Assembly (NCBI GenBank): GCA_016466735.1
Contig: JAAOED010000019.1
Span: forward strand, 1 to 57,831
Origin: Weissella confusa
Lineage (GTDB): Bacteria; Bacillota; Bacilli; Lactobacillales; Lactobacillaceae
Direction: 5' to 3'
DNA length: 57,831 bases
A program made the position numbers and the translations under genes. Below are positions 43,056 to 52,560 of this stretch, piece by piece. The number at the start of each line of letters is the position of its first letter. Position 1 is the stretch's first letter. Below the pieces are notes generated by a model. That model saw only the letters and a program-made list of their open reading frames with translations, was not told where the DNA came from and ran no database searches.

Positions 43056-45182
43056 TTACTTCTTTAGTTTTAACGTCATCGCGTTAATCGCCACAATGAT
43101 TGTTGAGAGTGACATCAAAATAGCACCAACCATTGGATCAAGCTTAAAGCCGACTGGAATAAGAATGCCAGCCGCTAATGGAATCGCAATCAGGTTATAC
43201 CCCGCTCCCCACCATAGGTTCTGGGTCATCTTTCGCTTAGCTTGACGTGCCAATTCAAGCAACGTCGTCACATCAGCGAGCTTTGAATCAACCAGCACCA
43301 CATCCGATGCATTAATCGCGACATCAGTTCCGGCACCAATCGCCACACCCAAGTCAGCTTGGGCCAATGCAGGTGAGTCATTAACCCCGTCACCAATCAT
43401 CATCACCGCACCGTTTGCTTGGTACGTCTTGACCAACTCAATCTTGTCGGCCGGCTTCAAATCAGCACGGACTTCGTGAATACCTAAAGCTGCCGCCACG
43501 CGTTGCGCCGCTTTTTCATTATCGCCAGTCAACATTACCGGTGTGATGTTTTGTTGATGCAAGCTTTCAATAAAGGCTTGCGCATCCGGCTTAATGGCAT
43601 CTGACAAGCCAATAATACCAAGTGGCTCATCATGCTTCAACAAGACGCTGACTGTCTCGCCGGTTGTCGTCGCTGTCGTAATCAGGTCACGAACTTGTGG
43701 ATCAATGTTTACCGGCAATGTTGTTGGTGACACCAAGCGGTAGTGGGCATCGCCAATCATACCGGAAACACCTTCGCCAGCTGTCGCCGTTTGGTGCATC
43801 ACCATTGGCACGTCCAAATCGTGAGCTGCCTTCAAGATGCCAGTCGCCAACGGGTGTGAACTACCTTGTTCAAGGGCTGCTGCATAACGCAACACATCAT
43901 CTGACGTCCACCCCTCAGACAAAGCGTTAACGGTTTGCACCTTAAAGTCGCCTTCCGTCAGCGTTCCTGTCTTATCCATCAACACGTAACGCAAATCGTT
44001 CACGCGCTCCAAGGCAGCGCGGTTTTGGATTAGCAAACCATTTTGGGCAGCCAAGCCAGTCAAACGCGCCACTACCAATGGAATGGCCAAACCAAGCGCG
44101 TGTGGACAGGCAATAATAAACACCGTCACTGCGATTGGCAAAGCGTAGGCAAAGCCATGGAGAGTTGTCCAAATCACAAAGGCCAAAATGCCGACAATCA
44201 TCGCAGCGTAGAATAACCAACCAGCTACCCGGTCAGCTAACGTCTCAGCGTGTGATTGATTTTGTTGAGCATTCGACACCAAATGTTGCACTTGTGCCAA
44301 GAAGCCATCGTCCGAACGGTGCGCTACCGTCATCGTAAATGAGGCACCACCATTTAGTGAACCACCAACAACGTGGTCACCCTCGTGCTTCATGACACCA
44401 GTTGATTCACCAGTTAGCAGTGATTCATCCAATGTTGGCATACCGGTTAGGACACGCCCATCAACTGGCACGCGTTCGTTTTCTTTAACCAACAAGACGT
44501 CGCCCAATGCCAAATCTGAAATCGCGACATCCATGAAGTGGTCATCATGATGACGGCGGTGGGCCATCTTAGGTACCAAGGCCGCCAAACCATCCACGGC
44601 AGAACCAGCCTTCATCACTGCATTCATCTCGATAATGTGGCCAATCAACATAATGTCGATTAACGTTGCCAACTCCCAGAAGAAATCCATTACCATGGCT
44701 TCGGGATGCAAAGCATTCATAATCGTGGCGTACAAACTATAAACGTAAGCCACCACAATACCCATTGTAATCAGCGTCATCATTGCCGGCTTGCGACTCT
44801 GTAATTCGCCACGAGCCCCGCTAAAGAATGGCGTGCCACCGTAGAAAAACAGAATTGAACCTAGCAACAATACCAACCAATTTTGACCCGGAATGCCGGT
44901 AATCGTAAACGGCATCTTCATCCCCATCATCGGTGACAGCAGGATAATCGGTACCGTCAAGATTAATGAGACAATCAACTTTCGCTTCATATTTCCCATA
45001 TGCATCATGTGCCCACCGTGCATCATCATGTCATCATGATTCATGTGGTCCATGTGGTCCATGTGGTCCATATCATGATGCGCCATTGGCATATCCATGT
45101 CCATATGTTTTTCATTCATATTCATCTGATGTTCGCTATGCTCGTGCATGCTCATATCATGATGATGATCATGTTTTGTCAT
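43056..45182 (-). CDS. copB: Copper-translocating P-type ATPase, CopB type
   Basis: The 708-residue pump starts with a His/Met/Asp-rich metal-binding tail (about 1-60, with repeated HMD) in place of an HMA domain. The catalytic motifs are intact: TGES in LLTGESTGVM, the CPH of helix 6 in FIIACPHALGLA (CopB subtype), DKTGTLTEG and GDGVNDSPALA. It exports copper (or silver) from the cytoplasm. GGAGGGG lies four bases before the ATG at 45182. No CopY or CopZ gene is adjacent. The tail is encoded by nearly identical 9-bp units (ATGGACCAC). Confidence 0.96.
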   Translation of the reverse strand: MTKHDHHHDMSMHEHSEHQMNMNEKHMDMDMPMAHHDMDHMDHMDHMNHDDMMMHGGHMMHMGNMKRKLIVSLILTVPIILLSPMMGMKMPFTITGIPGQNWLVLLLGSILFFYGGTPFFSGARGELQSRKPAMMTLITMGIVVAYVYSLYATIMNALHPEAMVMDFFWELATLIDIMLIGHIIEMNAVMKAGSAVDGLAALVPKMAHRRHHDDHFMDVAISDLALGDVLLVKENERVPVDGRVLTGMPTLDESLLTGESTGVMKHEGDHVVGGSLNGGASFTMTVAHRSDDGFLAQVQHLVSNAQQNQSHAETLADRVAGWLFYAAMIVGILAFVIWTTLHGFAYALPIAVTVFIIACPHALGLAIPLVVARLTGLAAQNGLLIQNRAALERVNDLRYVLMDKTGTLTEGDFKVQTVNALSEGWTSDDVLRYAAALEQGSSHPLATGILKAAHDLDVPMVMHQTATAGEGVSGMIGDAHYRLVSPTTLPVNIDPQVRDLITTATTTGETVSVLLKHDEPLGIIGLSDAIKPDAQAFIESLHQQNITPVMLTGDNEKAAQRVAAALGIHEVRADLKPADKIELVKTYQANGAVMMIGDGVNDSPALAQADLGVAIGAGTDVAINASDVVLVDSKLADVTTLLELARQAKRKMTQNLWWGAGYNLIAIPLAAGILIPVGFKLDPMVGAILMSLSTIIVAINAMTLKLKK

Positions 45183-45252
45183 TATTCCCCTCCGTGTGTA
45201 CAACTTCACAATTTATTCTACCGCCAAACTTTAAATAAGCAAAATGACATTA

Positions 45253-45283
45253 AAAAACGTTCCGGCTGATTGCCAGAACGTTT
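45253..45283 (-). terminator. Terminator of the hypothetical gene at 45.3 kb
   Basis: AACGTTC and GAACGTT arms with a GGC/GCC extension and TTTTTAATG on the minus strand. Confidence 0.78.
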
Positions 45284-45291
45284 CTCTTTCT

Positions 45292-45813
45292 CTAGTTAGC
45301 CGCAAGCACTGCCTGTTGCCGCTCAACCAGCTTGGGATAGTGCACCTTGATACGCGCCGGCATCCGGACTGGCTGGAGATTAACTACTAATTTATTCGCT
45401 GATTCCAACTGCAATAACGCATCCTTTTGCGCCTGAGTTAATTCGTCAGCATATTGTTGTACATTATTGTGTAGCATGACGGCACCTGTAATTTTCATTG
45501 CATAAGCCGTCATTGCGGTATAACAAACCTTGGGTACTGACTTCATGTAATTCTCAATTGTCGTATCAAGCGCCTGTGCTGCAAGCACATTCATCATCAT
45601 ACTGTGAGAACCACGCAAGTCGTAATACAAGCCGTTTGGTAGCAAAATGCCTTCCAACCCCGTTTCAGGCTTATTAGAACAGTCATTTGTCGCCAAAAAG
45701 CGACTGACTGACATTGGTGGATTAGCTGCCATGTACTCTGAGACTGCGACTTGCACAGACCCATTTTCTTTTAACCAATTTTCGATCCGTTGTGACTTCT
45801 CCATTGCGTCCAT
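45292..45813 (-). CDS. Hypothetical protein
   Basis: The 173-residue, mostly helical protein begins MDAMEKSQRIENWLKENGS. A predicted short helix-turn-helix-like region (VAVSEYMAANPPMSVSRFLATNDC) is followed by a helical body with no known motif. AAGGAAG precedes the ATG at 45813 by seven bases; the frame runs 19 codons further without a site. I do not recognise it. Confidence 0.62.
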   Translation of the reverse strand: MDAMEKSQRIENWLKENGSVQVAVSEYMAANPPMSVSRFLATNDCSNKPETGLEGILLPNGLYYDLRGSHSMMMNVLAAQALDTTIENYMKSVPKVCYTAMTAYAMKITGAVMLHNNVQQYADELTQAQKDALLQLESANKLVVNLQPVRMPARIKVHYPKLVERQQAVLAAN

Positions 45814-45901
45814 AAGTGCACTTCCTTTCGTAGCCGGTGGATACGTTAAGCGTACGCCTATTTCAGTCAAATGTTAAATGATAACCCTTACAAAAACAAA
45901 A

Positions 45902-45938
45902 ATGACAACCAGCCGTTAAGCTAGTCGTCATTTTCATA
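45902..45938 (-). terminator. Terminator of the FMN reductase gene
   Basis: AAAATGAC and GTCATTTT arms followed by TG on the minus strand, directly after the stop codon. Confidence 0.8.
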
Positions 45939-45946
45939 GATAGTTA

Positions 45947-46495
45947 TTATCCCAAGTGCTTCAAAACAAACGTGTTGTATTGGTCAGCTACACCAGCAAG
46001 GAATGACTTCGTTCCTTCGTTAGTGATCTTTCCACCTTCGTTTGCCAATTCGGCCGTGTTACCAATGTAAAGCTCTGGTTGGTGCATGATTGCCATGTCC
46101 AAGAAGTCCAAAGAGTTACGCAACACGTGGTGTGCAACAACACCACCAAGACCGGCAATTGATTGTGAGGCAGGCAAAACTGGCTTTCCAGCCCATACGT
46201 TTTGTCCCCATGGACGTGAAGCAATGTCCAAAGCGTTCTTCAATGCAGCTGGCACTGAACGGTTGTGTTCAGGCGTTACCATGATAAAGGCATCTTGTGC
46301 AGAAACCCACGCACGGAAGTCTTCGTATTCCTTAGGAGAGTTAGCATCAAGGTCTTGGTTGTACAAAGGCAACGTTGCGATGTCGAAGTATGAAACTTCT
46401 GCATCAGCTGGCAAACCAGCAACAAGGGCCTCCGCTACACCAAGTGAGTATGAGTTCTTACGAATTGATCCTACAATTACACCGTACTTTGTCAT
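45947..46495 (-). CDS. NADPH-dependent FMN reductase
   Basis: The 182-residue flavodoxin-like protein has the FMN phosphate loop GSIRKNSYS and the family signature MVTPEHNRSVPAALKNALD (usually PEYNxS). It belongs to the chromate/azo reductase branch (YieF/ArsH-like), which reduces quinones, chromate or nitro compounds and protects against redox stress. GGAG precedes the ATG. It is transcribed alone. Confidence 0.93.
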   Translation of the reverse strand: MTKYGVIVGSIRKNSYSLGVAEALVAGLPADAEVSYFDIATLPLYNQDLDANSPKEYEDFRAWVSAQDAFIMVTPEHNRSVPAALKNALDIASRPWGQNVWAGKPVLPASQSIAGLGGVVAHHVLRNSLDFLDMAIMHQPELYIGNTAELANEGGKITNEGTKSFLAGVADQYNTFVLKHLG

Positions 46496-46745
46496 GATTA
46501 AAATCTCCTAACTGATTTGTACTACATTTCACTTACAAAATATAAGTCTATATGGTGTAGCACGAAAAAGCAAGGTGTCAAATAAAAAGGAACGTCCCAT
46601 TTACGGTCCTTTTTGACCCGCAAATGTAGGCGTGTTCTGACTTGGTGACGAGTTTATCTAACTTTTTGAGAAAACTTCAAAAAGTTTCACTTTTCTTTGA
46701 TGACAAAACAAAGTAATAGCAGACTAAAAACAACGCGAAAACAGC

Positions 46746-46784
46746 AAAAAGCCTCGAGACACAGTATCGTATCTCTAGGCTTTT
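46746..46784 (-). terminator. Terminator of the tRNA-Leu gene
   Basis: AAAAGCCTAGAGA and TCTCGAGGCTTTTT arms (one mismatch) with T residues on the minus strand. Another hairpin AAAAAGGA/TCCTTTTT lies at 46585-46616. Confidence 0.8.
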
Positions 46785-46794
46785 CAAATCATTA

Positions 46795-46878
46795 TGCGAT
46801 CGGCGGGGGTCGAACCCGCACGGTATCTCTACCACAGGATCCTTAATCCTGCGCGTCTGCCAATTCCGCCACGACCGC
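46795..46878 (-). tRNA. tRNA-Leu (anticodon TAA)
   Basis: An 84-nt cloverleaf: acceptor GCGGTCG/CGATCGC, anticodon stem CAGGA/TCCTG around TTAAGGA (TAA), a long variable arm and T-loop GGGTTCGACCCCC. It reads UUA codons. It lies 65 bp after the acidic protein gene and has its own terminator. Confidence 0.97.
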
Positions 46879-46942
46879 ATGTCTGTACCGAAAGTATCAG
46901 CACAGATTATATTATCAGATATAGCGCTTATATGCAAGCTGA

Positions 46943-47290
46943 CTATATCTCGTCATCATTGTTATGACGGGGTTGCAAGACCTCTACCTTAACGTCTTCA
47001 GCTGGTTCGTCTTCTGGATAATTAATAATAATATCCTCATCAGCTGGCGTTACATCCTTGCGCACCCCAGGTTCCGCTTCAGCTTCGGTTTGTTGTGACT
47101 TGTCTTTCTTGGTGATGTCATTAAACACATTAACAACCGCGTCCTTGAATTCACCAACCTTGTCATTAATCTTGGCTTGGTTTTCTGGATCAGCCAAATA
47201 GTCGCCACCCTTTTGTGCTTGCTCGCCCAATACAGTCACGACATCGCCAGTCTTCTTAACGACCTTACTTACTACGTCTAAAAATGCCAT
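46943..47290 (-). CDS. Hypothetical acidic protein
   Basis: The 115-residue protein has an amphipathic N-terminal part (MAFLDVVSKVVKKTGDVVTV, then a helical stretch to about 55) followed by a disordered acidic tail (DVTPADEDIIINYPEDEPAE). It resembles YtxH-type stress proteins only in layout. It lies between tex and tRNA-Leu. Confidence 0.6.
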   Translation of the reverse strand: MAFLDVVSKVVKKTGDVVTVLGEQAQKGGDYLADPENQAKINDKVGEFKDAVVNVFNDITKKDKSQQTEAEAEPGVRKDVTPADEDIIINYPEDEPAEDVKVEVLQPRHNNDDEI

Positions 47291-47331
47291 GGCACTTTCC
47301 CCCTTTTCTTTCTATTATACCTGGTTACCAA

Positions 47332-47356
47332 AAAAGAGTGGACTTTCATCCACTCT
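47332..47356 (-). terminator. Terminator of tex
   Basis: GAGTGGA-TGAAAG-TCCACTC hairpin followed by TTTTTT on the minus strand. Confidence 0.88.
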
Positions 47357-47362
47357 CCTCGT

Positions 47363-49546
47363 TTACTTTTCTGTTGGTTCAATCATCGTCAAACCGATTC
47401 GTTCACGCTTTACGTCAACGTCAACCACCCAAACCGTGATGATGTCCCCAACGGCAACAATCTCATGTGGATTAGTAACACGACGCTTAGCCATGCGTGA
47501 AATGTGAACCAGACCGTCTTCGTGCACACCCAAATCAACGAATGCCCCGAAGTCGACCACATTACGTACTGTTCCTTGCAATTGCATCCCCGGCTTCAAG
47601 TCCTTCAATGACAACACATCCGAACGCAACACAGCACCTGGCGCGTCATCACGCAAATCACGACCTGGGTTACCCAATGATGCAATAATGTCTTGCAACG
47701 TTGCGAGACCGATACCAAAGCGATCAGCTGTCTCTTGATTGTTCGAACGGGCCAATGGCTCTTGGGCGGCTGCACCTAGTGCTGTGACACCTGCCTCAGC
47801 CAACAAAGCTTCCGCGATTTTGTATGACTCTGGGTGAATGTCAGTGTTATCCAACGCATTCTTTCCATCTGGCAAACGCAAGAAACCAGCAGCTTGCTCA
47901 AACGCCTTAGGGCCAAGCTTTGGTACCTTCTTCAATTGCGCACGTGACGTAAATTGACCGTTCTCATCACGATAAGCCACGATGTTTGCGGCCGTCGTCT
48001 TTGTCAAACCAGCAATGTGTGTTAGCAATTGTGGTGACGCCGTATTCAAGTTAACACCAACTTGGTTAACAGCTGTTTCCAATACTGCATCCAACTCCGT
48101 TTCAAGTTCCTTCGTTGGCAAGTCGTGTTGGTATTGACCAACGCCAACCGCTTGTGGGTCAATCTTAATCAACTCAGCCATTGGGTCTTGCAAACGACGG
48201 GCGATTGAAATGGCTGAACGTTGCTCGACTTGCAAATCAGGGAATTCAGCACGCGCCATATCGCTGGCTGAGTACACTGAGGCACCTGATTCGTTAACCA
48301 CGACATATTGCAAGTCAGGCAAATCTGACTTGATGATATCAGCTACAAAGCTTTGTGATTCACGAGAAGCTGTTCCGTTTCCGATGGCAACCAATGAGAC
48401 ACCGTACTTCTTCACCAAGTTAATGATGGTTTGCTTAGCACCCTTAGGATCGTACTGCATACCACGCAATGGGTAAATGTGCGCCTTCTCCAAGAACTTA
48501 CCATTCTCGTCGACAACCGCTAACTTAGAACCTGTGCGGACACCTGGATCGTACCCCAATACCACACGGCCACGTAGAGGCGCTGCCATTAGCAAGTGGT
48601 ACAAGTTTGTTCCAAAGACCTTGATGGCATCCCCAGCTGCGCGATCGAACAATTCCTTGCGCAATTCGCGTTCGATAGCTGGTCCAATGAAACGCTTGTA
48701 AGCGTCATTGGCAGCTGCTGTCAAAACGTCGGCTGATTCGCCAGACTTTGACCCAACCAAGCGGAACTTCAAGTAACGCTCGATAGCAGCCACGTCAACA
48801 TCGATACTGCCTGACAACACGCCTTCATTTTCACCACGGTTAATTGCCAAAATTTGGTGGTTCGCCACCTTGTTCATCGGCATACTAAAGTCGTAGTAAA
48901 GTTGGAAAATGCCTTGTTCGTCCTTATCACCAGCACCACGCTTTTGCTTAGAAACCAAGCGACCGTGGTCACGGGTGTACTTACGAACCCAGTCACGTAA
49001 GCCAGCGTTTTCACCGATAACTTCGGCAAAGATTTCGTGCACCCCCGCCATTACGGCTGCCACGTCTGGCAAGTCCTTGTCAGCATCGACAAACTTCGCT
49101 GCTTCTGCTTGTAAGCCTCCCGCTGGGAACTTTTGCACGAACTGCGCCATTGGCATCAAGCCCGCTTCCTTGGCAATTGTGGACTTTGTACGACGCTTTT
49201 GCTTGTATGGGAGATACAAATCCTCCACCGCTTGCATCGTATCGGCTGCCACCAAAGCCTTCATCAAGTTTGGCGTCATCGCCTTTTGCTCAGTGATAGC
49301 CTTTTCGACCGTCACCTTACGCGCTTGCAAATCTTCCAAACGCTTCGTGGCTGCTTGGATGTCGCGGATTTGAACTTCATCCAAATTACCCGTAACATCC
49401 TTACGGTAACGCGCGATAAATGGCACCGTGTTACCATCAGCCAATAAATCAGCCGTTGCTGTCACTTTCTTAAGTGGCAACGCCAATTCCTTTGCTACTT
49501 CCCCAACGATATCAATCTTTAGGGCATCATCTACCGCCGTCGTCAT
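47363..49546 (-). CDS. tex: Tex-family RNA-binding protein
   Basis: The 727-residue protein has the Tex N-terminal HTH and core (LKKVTATADLLADGNTVPFIARYRKD), a YqgF-like domain (VLGYDPGVRTGSKLAVVD), helix-hairpin-helix motifs (VGVNLNTASPQLLTHI) and a C-terminal S1 domain (MQLQGTVRNVVDFGAFVDLGV). It is a cytoplasmic nucleic-acid-binding factor linked to transcription and RNA turnover. Its ATG overlaps the stop of the upstream gene as TAATG, so translation is coupled. Confidence 0.97.
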   Translation of the reverse strand: MTTAVDDALKIDIVGEVAKELALPLKKVTATADLLADGNTVPFIARYRKDVTGNLDEVQIRDIQAATKRLEDLQARKVTVEKAITEQKAMTPNLMKALVAADTMQAVEDLYLPYKQKRRTKSTIAKEAGLMPMAQFVQKFPAGGLQAEAAKFVDADKDLPDVAAVMAGVHEIFAEVIGENAGLRDWVRKYTRDHGRLVSKQKRGAGDKDEQGIFQLYYDFSMPMNKVANHQILAINRGENEGVLSGSIDVDVAAIERYLKFRLVGSKSGESADVLTAAANDAYKRFIGPAIERELRKELFDRAAGDAIKVFGTNLYHLLMAAPLRGRVVLGYDPGVRTGSKLAVVDENGKFLEKAHIYPLRGMQYDPKGAKQTIINLVKKYGVSLVAIGNGTASRESQSFVADIIKSDLPDLQYVVVNESGASVYSASDMARAEFPDLQVEQRSAISIARRLQDPMAELIKIDPQAVGVGQYQHDLPTKELETELDAVLETAVNQVGVNLNTASPQLLTHIAGLTKTTAANIVAYRDENGQFTSRAQLKKVPKLGPKAFEQAAGFLRLPDGKNALDNTDIHPESYKIAEALLAEAGVTALGAAAQEPLARSNNQETADRFGIGLATLQDIIASLGNPGRDLRDDAPGAVLRSDVLSLKDLKPGMQLQGTVRNVVDFGAFVDLGVHEDGLVHISRMAKRRVTNPHEIVAVGDIITVWVVDVDVKRERIGLTMIEPTEK

Positions 49547-49989
49547 TACATTACCGTGTTCATGATGCGACGAACTTGCACCAAGAACTTCTCCATCAAC
49601 GTATCTTGATCCGTTTCTGATTGCTTAAAGTCATCCATGTTAATCGTTTGGTTTTCAACGTCCAATGACTTAGCCATCATTTCAGTGGCATCAGCATATT
49701 CACCAAACGTCTTCTTCATTGATTGGTGCACGCCCATCAAACGAACCGGCGCAGCAATGGCGTTGATCTTAGCTGAAGCGTCCTTGTAAACGGCAACCGC
49801 TTCGTCAAATTCCATTGCAATTTCTTGGAATTCAGCCTTTGGCATCTCGGCTACCTTGTCAGCCTTGATAGCATCGTCCAACTTCTCAAAGAAAGGTGCC
49901 ACCTTGTTACCAGCATCCTCAGTTGCTTGGATAACCGCCCCCAAGTTTGCTGCGTATTGTTGTGGTGAAACGAACTTCGTCTTAGCCAT
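49546..49989 (-). CDS. Hypothetical helical protein coupled to tex
   Basis: The 147-residue protein begins MAKTKFVSPQQYAANLGAV and is almost entirely alpha-helical, without a membrane segment or signal peptide. AAGGAG lies nine bases before the ATG at 49989; a longer frame to 50034 has no ribosome site. Its TAA overlaps the tex ATG. I do not know the family. Close coupling suggests it acts with Tex or in the same condition. Confidence 0.68.
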   Translation of the reverse strand: MAKTKFVSPQQYAANLGAVIQATEDAGNKVAPFFEKLDDAIKADKVAEMPKAEFQEIAMEFDEAVAVYKDASAKINAIAAPVRLMGVHQSMKKTFGEYADATEMMAKSLDVENQTINMDDFKQSETDQDTLMEKFLVQVRRIMNTVM

Positions 49990-50067
49990 GAATAGAATCT
50001 CCTTCTTGCCTTTAACGGCACTGATAATTAACAATAATGATTCTATTATAACAGGTTTCAGAGTGGC

Positions 50068-51360
50068 TTAATCGCCAGTTGCAAAACGCAAAGCTTGATC
50101 CAAGTCAGCCAACAAATCACTAATATCTTCAATACCGACAGACAAGCGAAGCGTCTCCGGACGGGTACCGGAAGCAATCAACTCTTCCTCTGAAAGTTGC
50201 GCATGTGAGGTTGAAGCAGGGTGCAAGATGGATGACTTTCCTTCACCGGACGAAGCAAAATGCGTGAATACTTTGACACTGTCCAACACCTTTTTACCAG
50301 CTTCCGCCCCCCCGACAACCCCGAATGTGAAGATCGATCCAGGTCCCTTTGGCAGATATTGTTGGGCGCGCTCGTAGTAACGGTTGTTAGTCAATCCGGC
50401 ATAATTGACCCATGCCACTGCTGGGTGCTGTGACAAGAACTGAGCAACGCGCTTGGCATTATCCACGTGACGTTGAACACGTAGAGACAGCGTTTCAAGG
50501 CCTAACAAAATGAGCCAGGCATTGAATGGCGACAAGGTTGCGCCGGAGTCACGCAGCAAGTTATAGCGAATGCGGTTAATGTAGGCCGCATCCCCAAACT
50601 TTTCCGTGTAAACTAGCCCGTGGTAACTTTCATCTGGCGTGGTCAAACCAGGGAACTTATCATTTTGCGTCCAATTAAAGTGACCGCTATCAACAATCAC
50701 GCCACCTAGTGCTGCGCCGTGGCCTGATAAGAACTTAGTTGCCGAGTAAACTACGATGTCAGCACCGAAGTCGAAAACGCGTGATAGGTACGCCGTTGCG
50801 AAAGTGTTATCAACAATCAACGGGATGCCAGCCTCATGCGCTATGTCAGCTAACACTGTTAAGTCAGCAATATTCGAATTTGGATTACCAATCAATTCAA
50901 CGTACAGAGCCTTCGTGTTTGCTTGAATGGCATTCGTGACCGCCACCCAGTCATCGATGTCGACAAACGTTGTCGTTACTCCGCGACGTGGATAGGCCGT
51001 TGCAAGCAAGTTGTGCGTGCCACCGTAAAGCGTATTGGCCGCCACGATGTGATCACCAGCGACCGTTAAATTTTCCAATGCGTAATTAATGGCCGCCATC
51101 CCCGATGAAACTGCCACTGCGCCCACGCCAACTTCCAACAAGGCGAGTCGATCTTCGAGGACCGCTGTTGTTGGATTCGTGAATCGCGTATAAAGTTGGC
51201 CCGGCTTTTCAAGGGCAAATTGTGACGCCGCATCATCCGCGCTGTCATAAACATATGATGTTGTTTGATAGATTGGCACACTCGTCGCGTGTGCCTCTGC
51301 ATCAGGTGTATACCCACCATGTAAAGCAAGAGTGTCGAAATTCAATTCTGGTTCTGTCAT
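50068..51360 (-). CDS. metY: O-acetylhomoserine sulfhydrylase (MetY-type)
   Basis: The 430-residue PLP enzyme of the Cys/Met metabolism family has the PLP lysine in VYSATKFLSGHG, NTLYGGTHNLL and the C-terminal SSGEGKSSILHPASTSHAQL. The length and TRFTNPTTAVLEDRLA fit O-acetylhomoserine sulfhydrylases rather than the shorter gamma-synthases. It makes homocysteine from sulfide and O-acetylhomoserine. GAGG precedes the ATG. The upstream T-box leader suggests control by methionyl-tRNA. Confidence 0.93.
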   Translation of the reverse strand: MTEPELNFDTLALHGGYTPDAEAHATSVPIYQTTSYVYDSADDAASQFALEKPGQLYTRFTNPTTAVLEDRLALLEVGVGAVAVSSGMAAINYALENLTVAGDHIVAANTLYGGTHNLLATAYPRRGVTTTFVDIDDWVAVTNAIQANTKALYVELIGNPNSNIADLTVLADIAHEAGIPLIVDNTFATAYLSRVFDFGADIVVYSATKFLSGHGAALGGVIVDSGHFNWTQNDKFPGLTTPDESYHGLVYTEKFGDAAYINRIRYNLLRDSGATLSPFNAWLILLGLETLSLRVQRHVDNAKRVAQFLSQHPAVAWVNYAGLTNNRYYERAQQYLPKGPGSIFTFGVVGGAEAGKKVLDSVKVFTHFASSGEGKSSILHPASTSHAQLSEEELIASGTRPETLRLSVGIEDISDLLADLDQALRFATGD

Positions 51361-51388
51361 GTTGTTATGCCTCGTTTCTAAAATAAAA

Positions 51389-51432
51389 AGCCCGTTCCTA
51401 CTCCAGATAAATTCTGGAATAGAAACGAGCTT
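51389..51432 (-). terminator. T-box terminator of the metY leader
   Basis: Long hairpin AGCTCGTTTCTATTCCAGA and TCTGGAGTAGGAACGGGCT (with wobbles) followed by TTTTTATTTT on the minus strand, 29 bp before metY. Confidence 0.9.
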
Positions 51433-51705
51433 GTCGTGTTACCATTCTATCTTCATTGGCCAGTTACCCAGCACAATCTTCATAACGTACGGTCAGGGTG
51501 CGAGATGATGCATTGACGATACGCGTGTCGTTGTAACGGTGACCAACCCGTTATGCGCTCATGAACTCGCCACTCACGCATACCAATCACAGGCCATTTT
51601 CATCAGCTAGTTAACCACTGTCTCACATCACCCGACAGTTTTCTGTGCATTATCCAACGCCAACTACTTTCCTGCTCAAATTGTTTCTCATTATTTTTTA
51701 ACAAT
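51389..51705 (-). promoter_or_regulatory. T-box leader of metY
   Basis: A 300-nt structured leader precedes metY. The T-box core AGAATGGTAACACG (around 51435-51447) fits AGGGTGGNACCGCG apart from its G-to-A changes, and is followed by the terminator. The 5' part has the AGTAGTTGG loop-E-like block and GATGAAAATGG, where ATG (51595-51597) could be the methionine specifier codon. Met-specific T-boxes on methionine genes are known in Lactobacillales; the specifier assignment here is tentative. Confidence 0.82.
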
Positions 51706-51746
51706 AACGATTGTATACTCTAATTTTTAGTAAGTCAACAATATAA

Positions 51747-51793
51747 AAAACACCGGTCCGAGATGCCCTATCATCTCATACCGGTGTTTGTTT
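51747..51793 (-). terminator. Terminator of hpf
   Basis: AAACACCGGTATGAGATGA and TCATCTCGGACCGGTGTTT class arms followed by TTTATA on the minus strand. Confidence 0.87.
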
Positions 51794-51835
51794 TTATTAT
51801 AGGTTTTATGCGTAACGCCTTAATCTAACGAAAAA

Positions 51836-52402
51836 TTATGCTTCCGTATCCAACAAAGCATACTTGCCATCGCGACGCTTGTAGACAACAGCTGGTGTGT
51901 TCGTCTCAGCATCTTGGAAGATGAAGAACTCGTGGCCCAACAATTCCATTTGCAAAACGGCTTCTTCAGCATCCATTGGCTTCAAAGCAACATGCTTTGT
52001 GCGGACAATGTCCAAACCTGCTGCTTCTTCAGCTTCAGCTTCTTCAACTTGCTCTTCAACAGCAAAGTCCAATTGCTCGATGCCCTTGTATCCCTTTTCA
52101 CGAGACTTGCGGTTAACCTTAGTCTTGTACTTACGGATTTGGCGCTCCAACTTCTCTGACACGAAGTCGACCGTTTGATACATGTCTGATTGCGTATCTT
52201 CTGCACGCAACAACAAGTATGGCAATTGGATCGTTACTTCAGTCTTGAAAGTTCCTTCCTTGTAAGAACGAACATTTACGTGTGCTACATACTTAGCATC
52301 ATCATTCAAGTAACGCTCCAAACGTGACAAACGCTTCTCGATGTACTCAGTCATCGCGTCTGTGACCTCAATGTTTTCACCACGTACCTTAAATTCTAGC
52401 AT
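51836..52402 (-). CDS. hpf: Ribosome hibernation promoting factor, long form
   Basis: The 188-residue protein has an N-terminal S30AE domain (MLEFKVRGENIEVTDAMTEY), an acidic linker (EEQVEEAEAEEAAG) and the C-terminal dimerisation domain (KPMDAEEAVLQMELLGHEFF). It pairs 70S ribosomes into inactive 100S dimers. TAGGAG precedes the ATG at 52402; the frame extends 37 codons upstream across the promoter and is not coding. A near-perfect cre box (52528-52541) lies upstream. The comFA-comFC-hpf order is the usual one. Confidence 0.97.
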   Translation of the reverse strand: MLEFKVRGENIEVTDAMTEYIEKRLSRLERYLNDDAKYVAHVNVRSYKEGTFKTEVTIQLPYLLLRAEDTQSDMYQTVDFVSEKLERQIRKYKTKVNRKSREKGYKGIEQLDFAVEEQVEEAEAEEAAGLDIVRTKHVALKPMDAEEAVLQMELLGHEFFIFQDAETNTPAVVYKRRDGKYALLDTEA

Positions 52403-52527
52403 AATTCTGTCTCCTATCTGACTGATTTTGCGTGGGCCTAGTCCCCTAATAATGGCTTCACGCATCTCCCAAAGTATTCTTGAGATGTCCTTTCGGTAAC
52501 TATATTGTAACACTCAGATGACAAGAG

Positions 52528-52541
52528 AGAAAGCGTTTTCA
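52528..52541. promoter_or_regulatory. Near-perfect cre site upstream of hpf
   Basis: TGAAAACGCTTTCT on the minus strand differs from the CcpA consensus only at the last base. It lies about 130 bp before hpf, between comFC and the hpf promoter region. Confidence 0.55.
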
Positions 52542-52560
52542 TAAACTGTTCATAGCTCCG

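Noticed and set aside
45000-45269. His/Val-rich plus-strand frame
   Set aside because: Antisense of the His/Met-rich copB tail; the repeats explain its long open frame.
46677-46937. Minus-strand 86-codon frame
   Set aside because: It passes through tRNA-Leu and its terminator.
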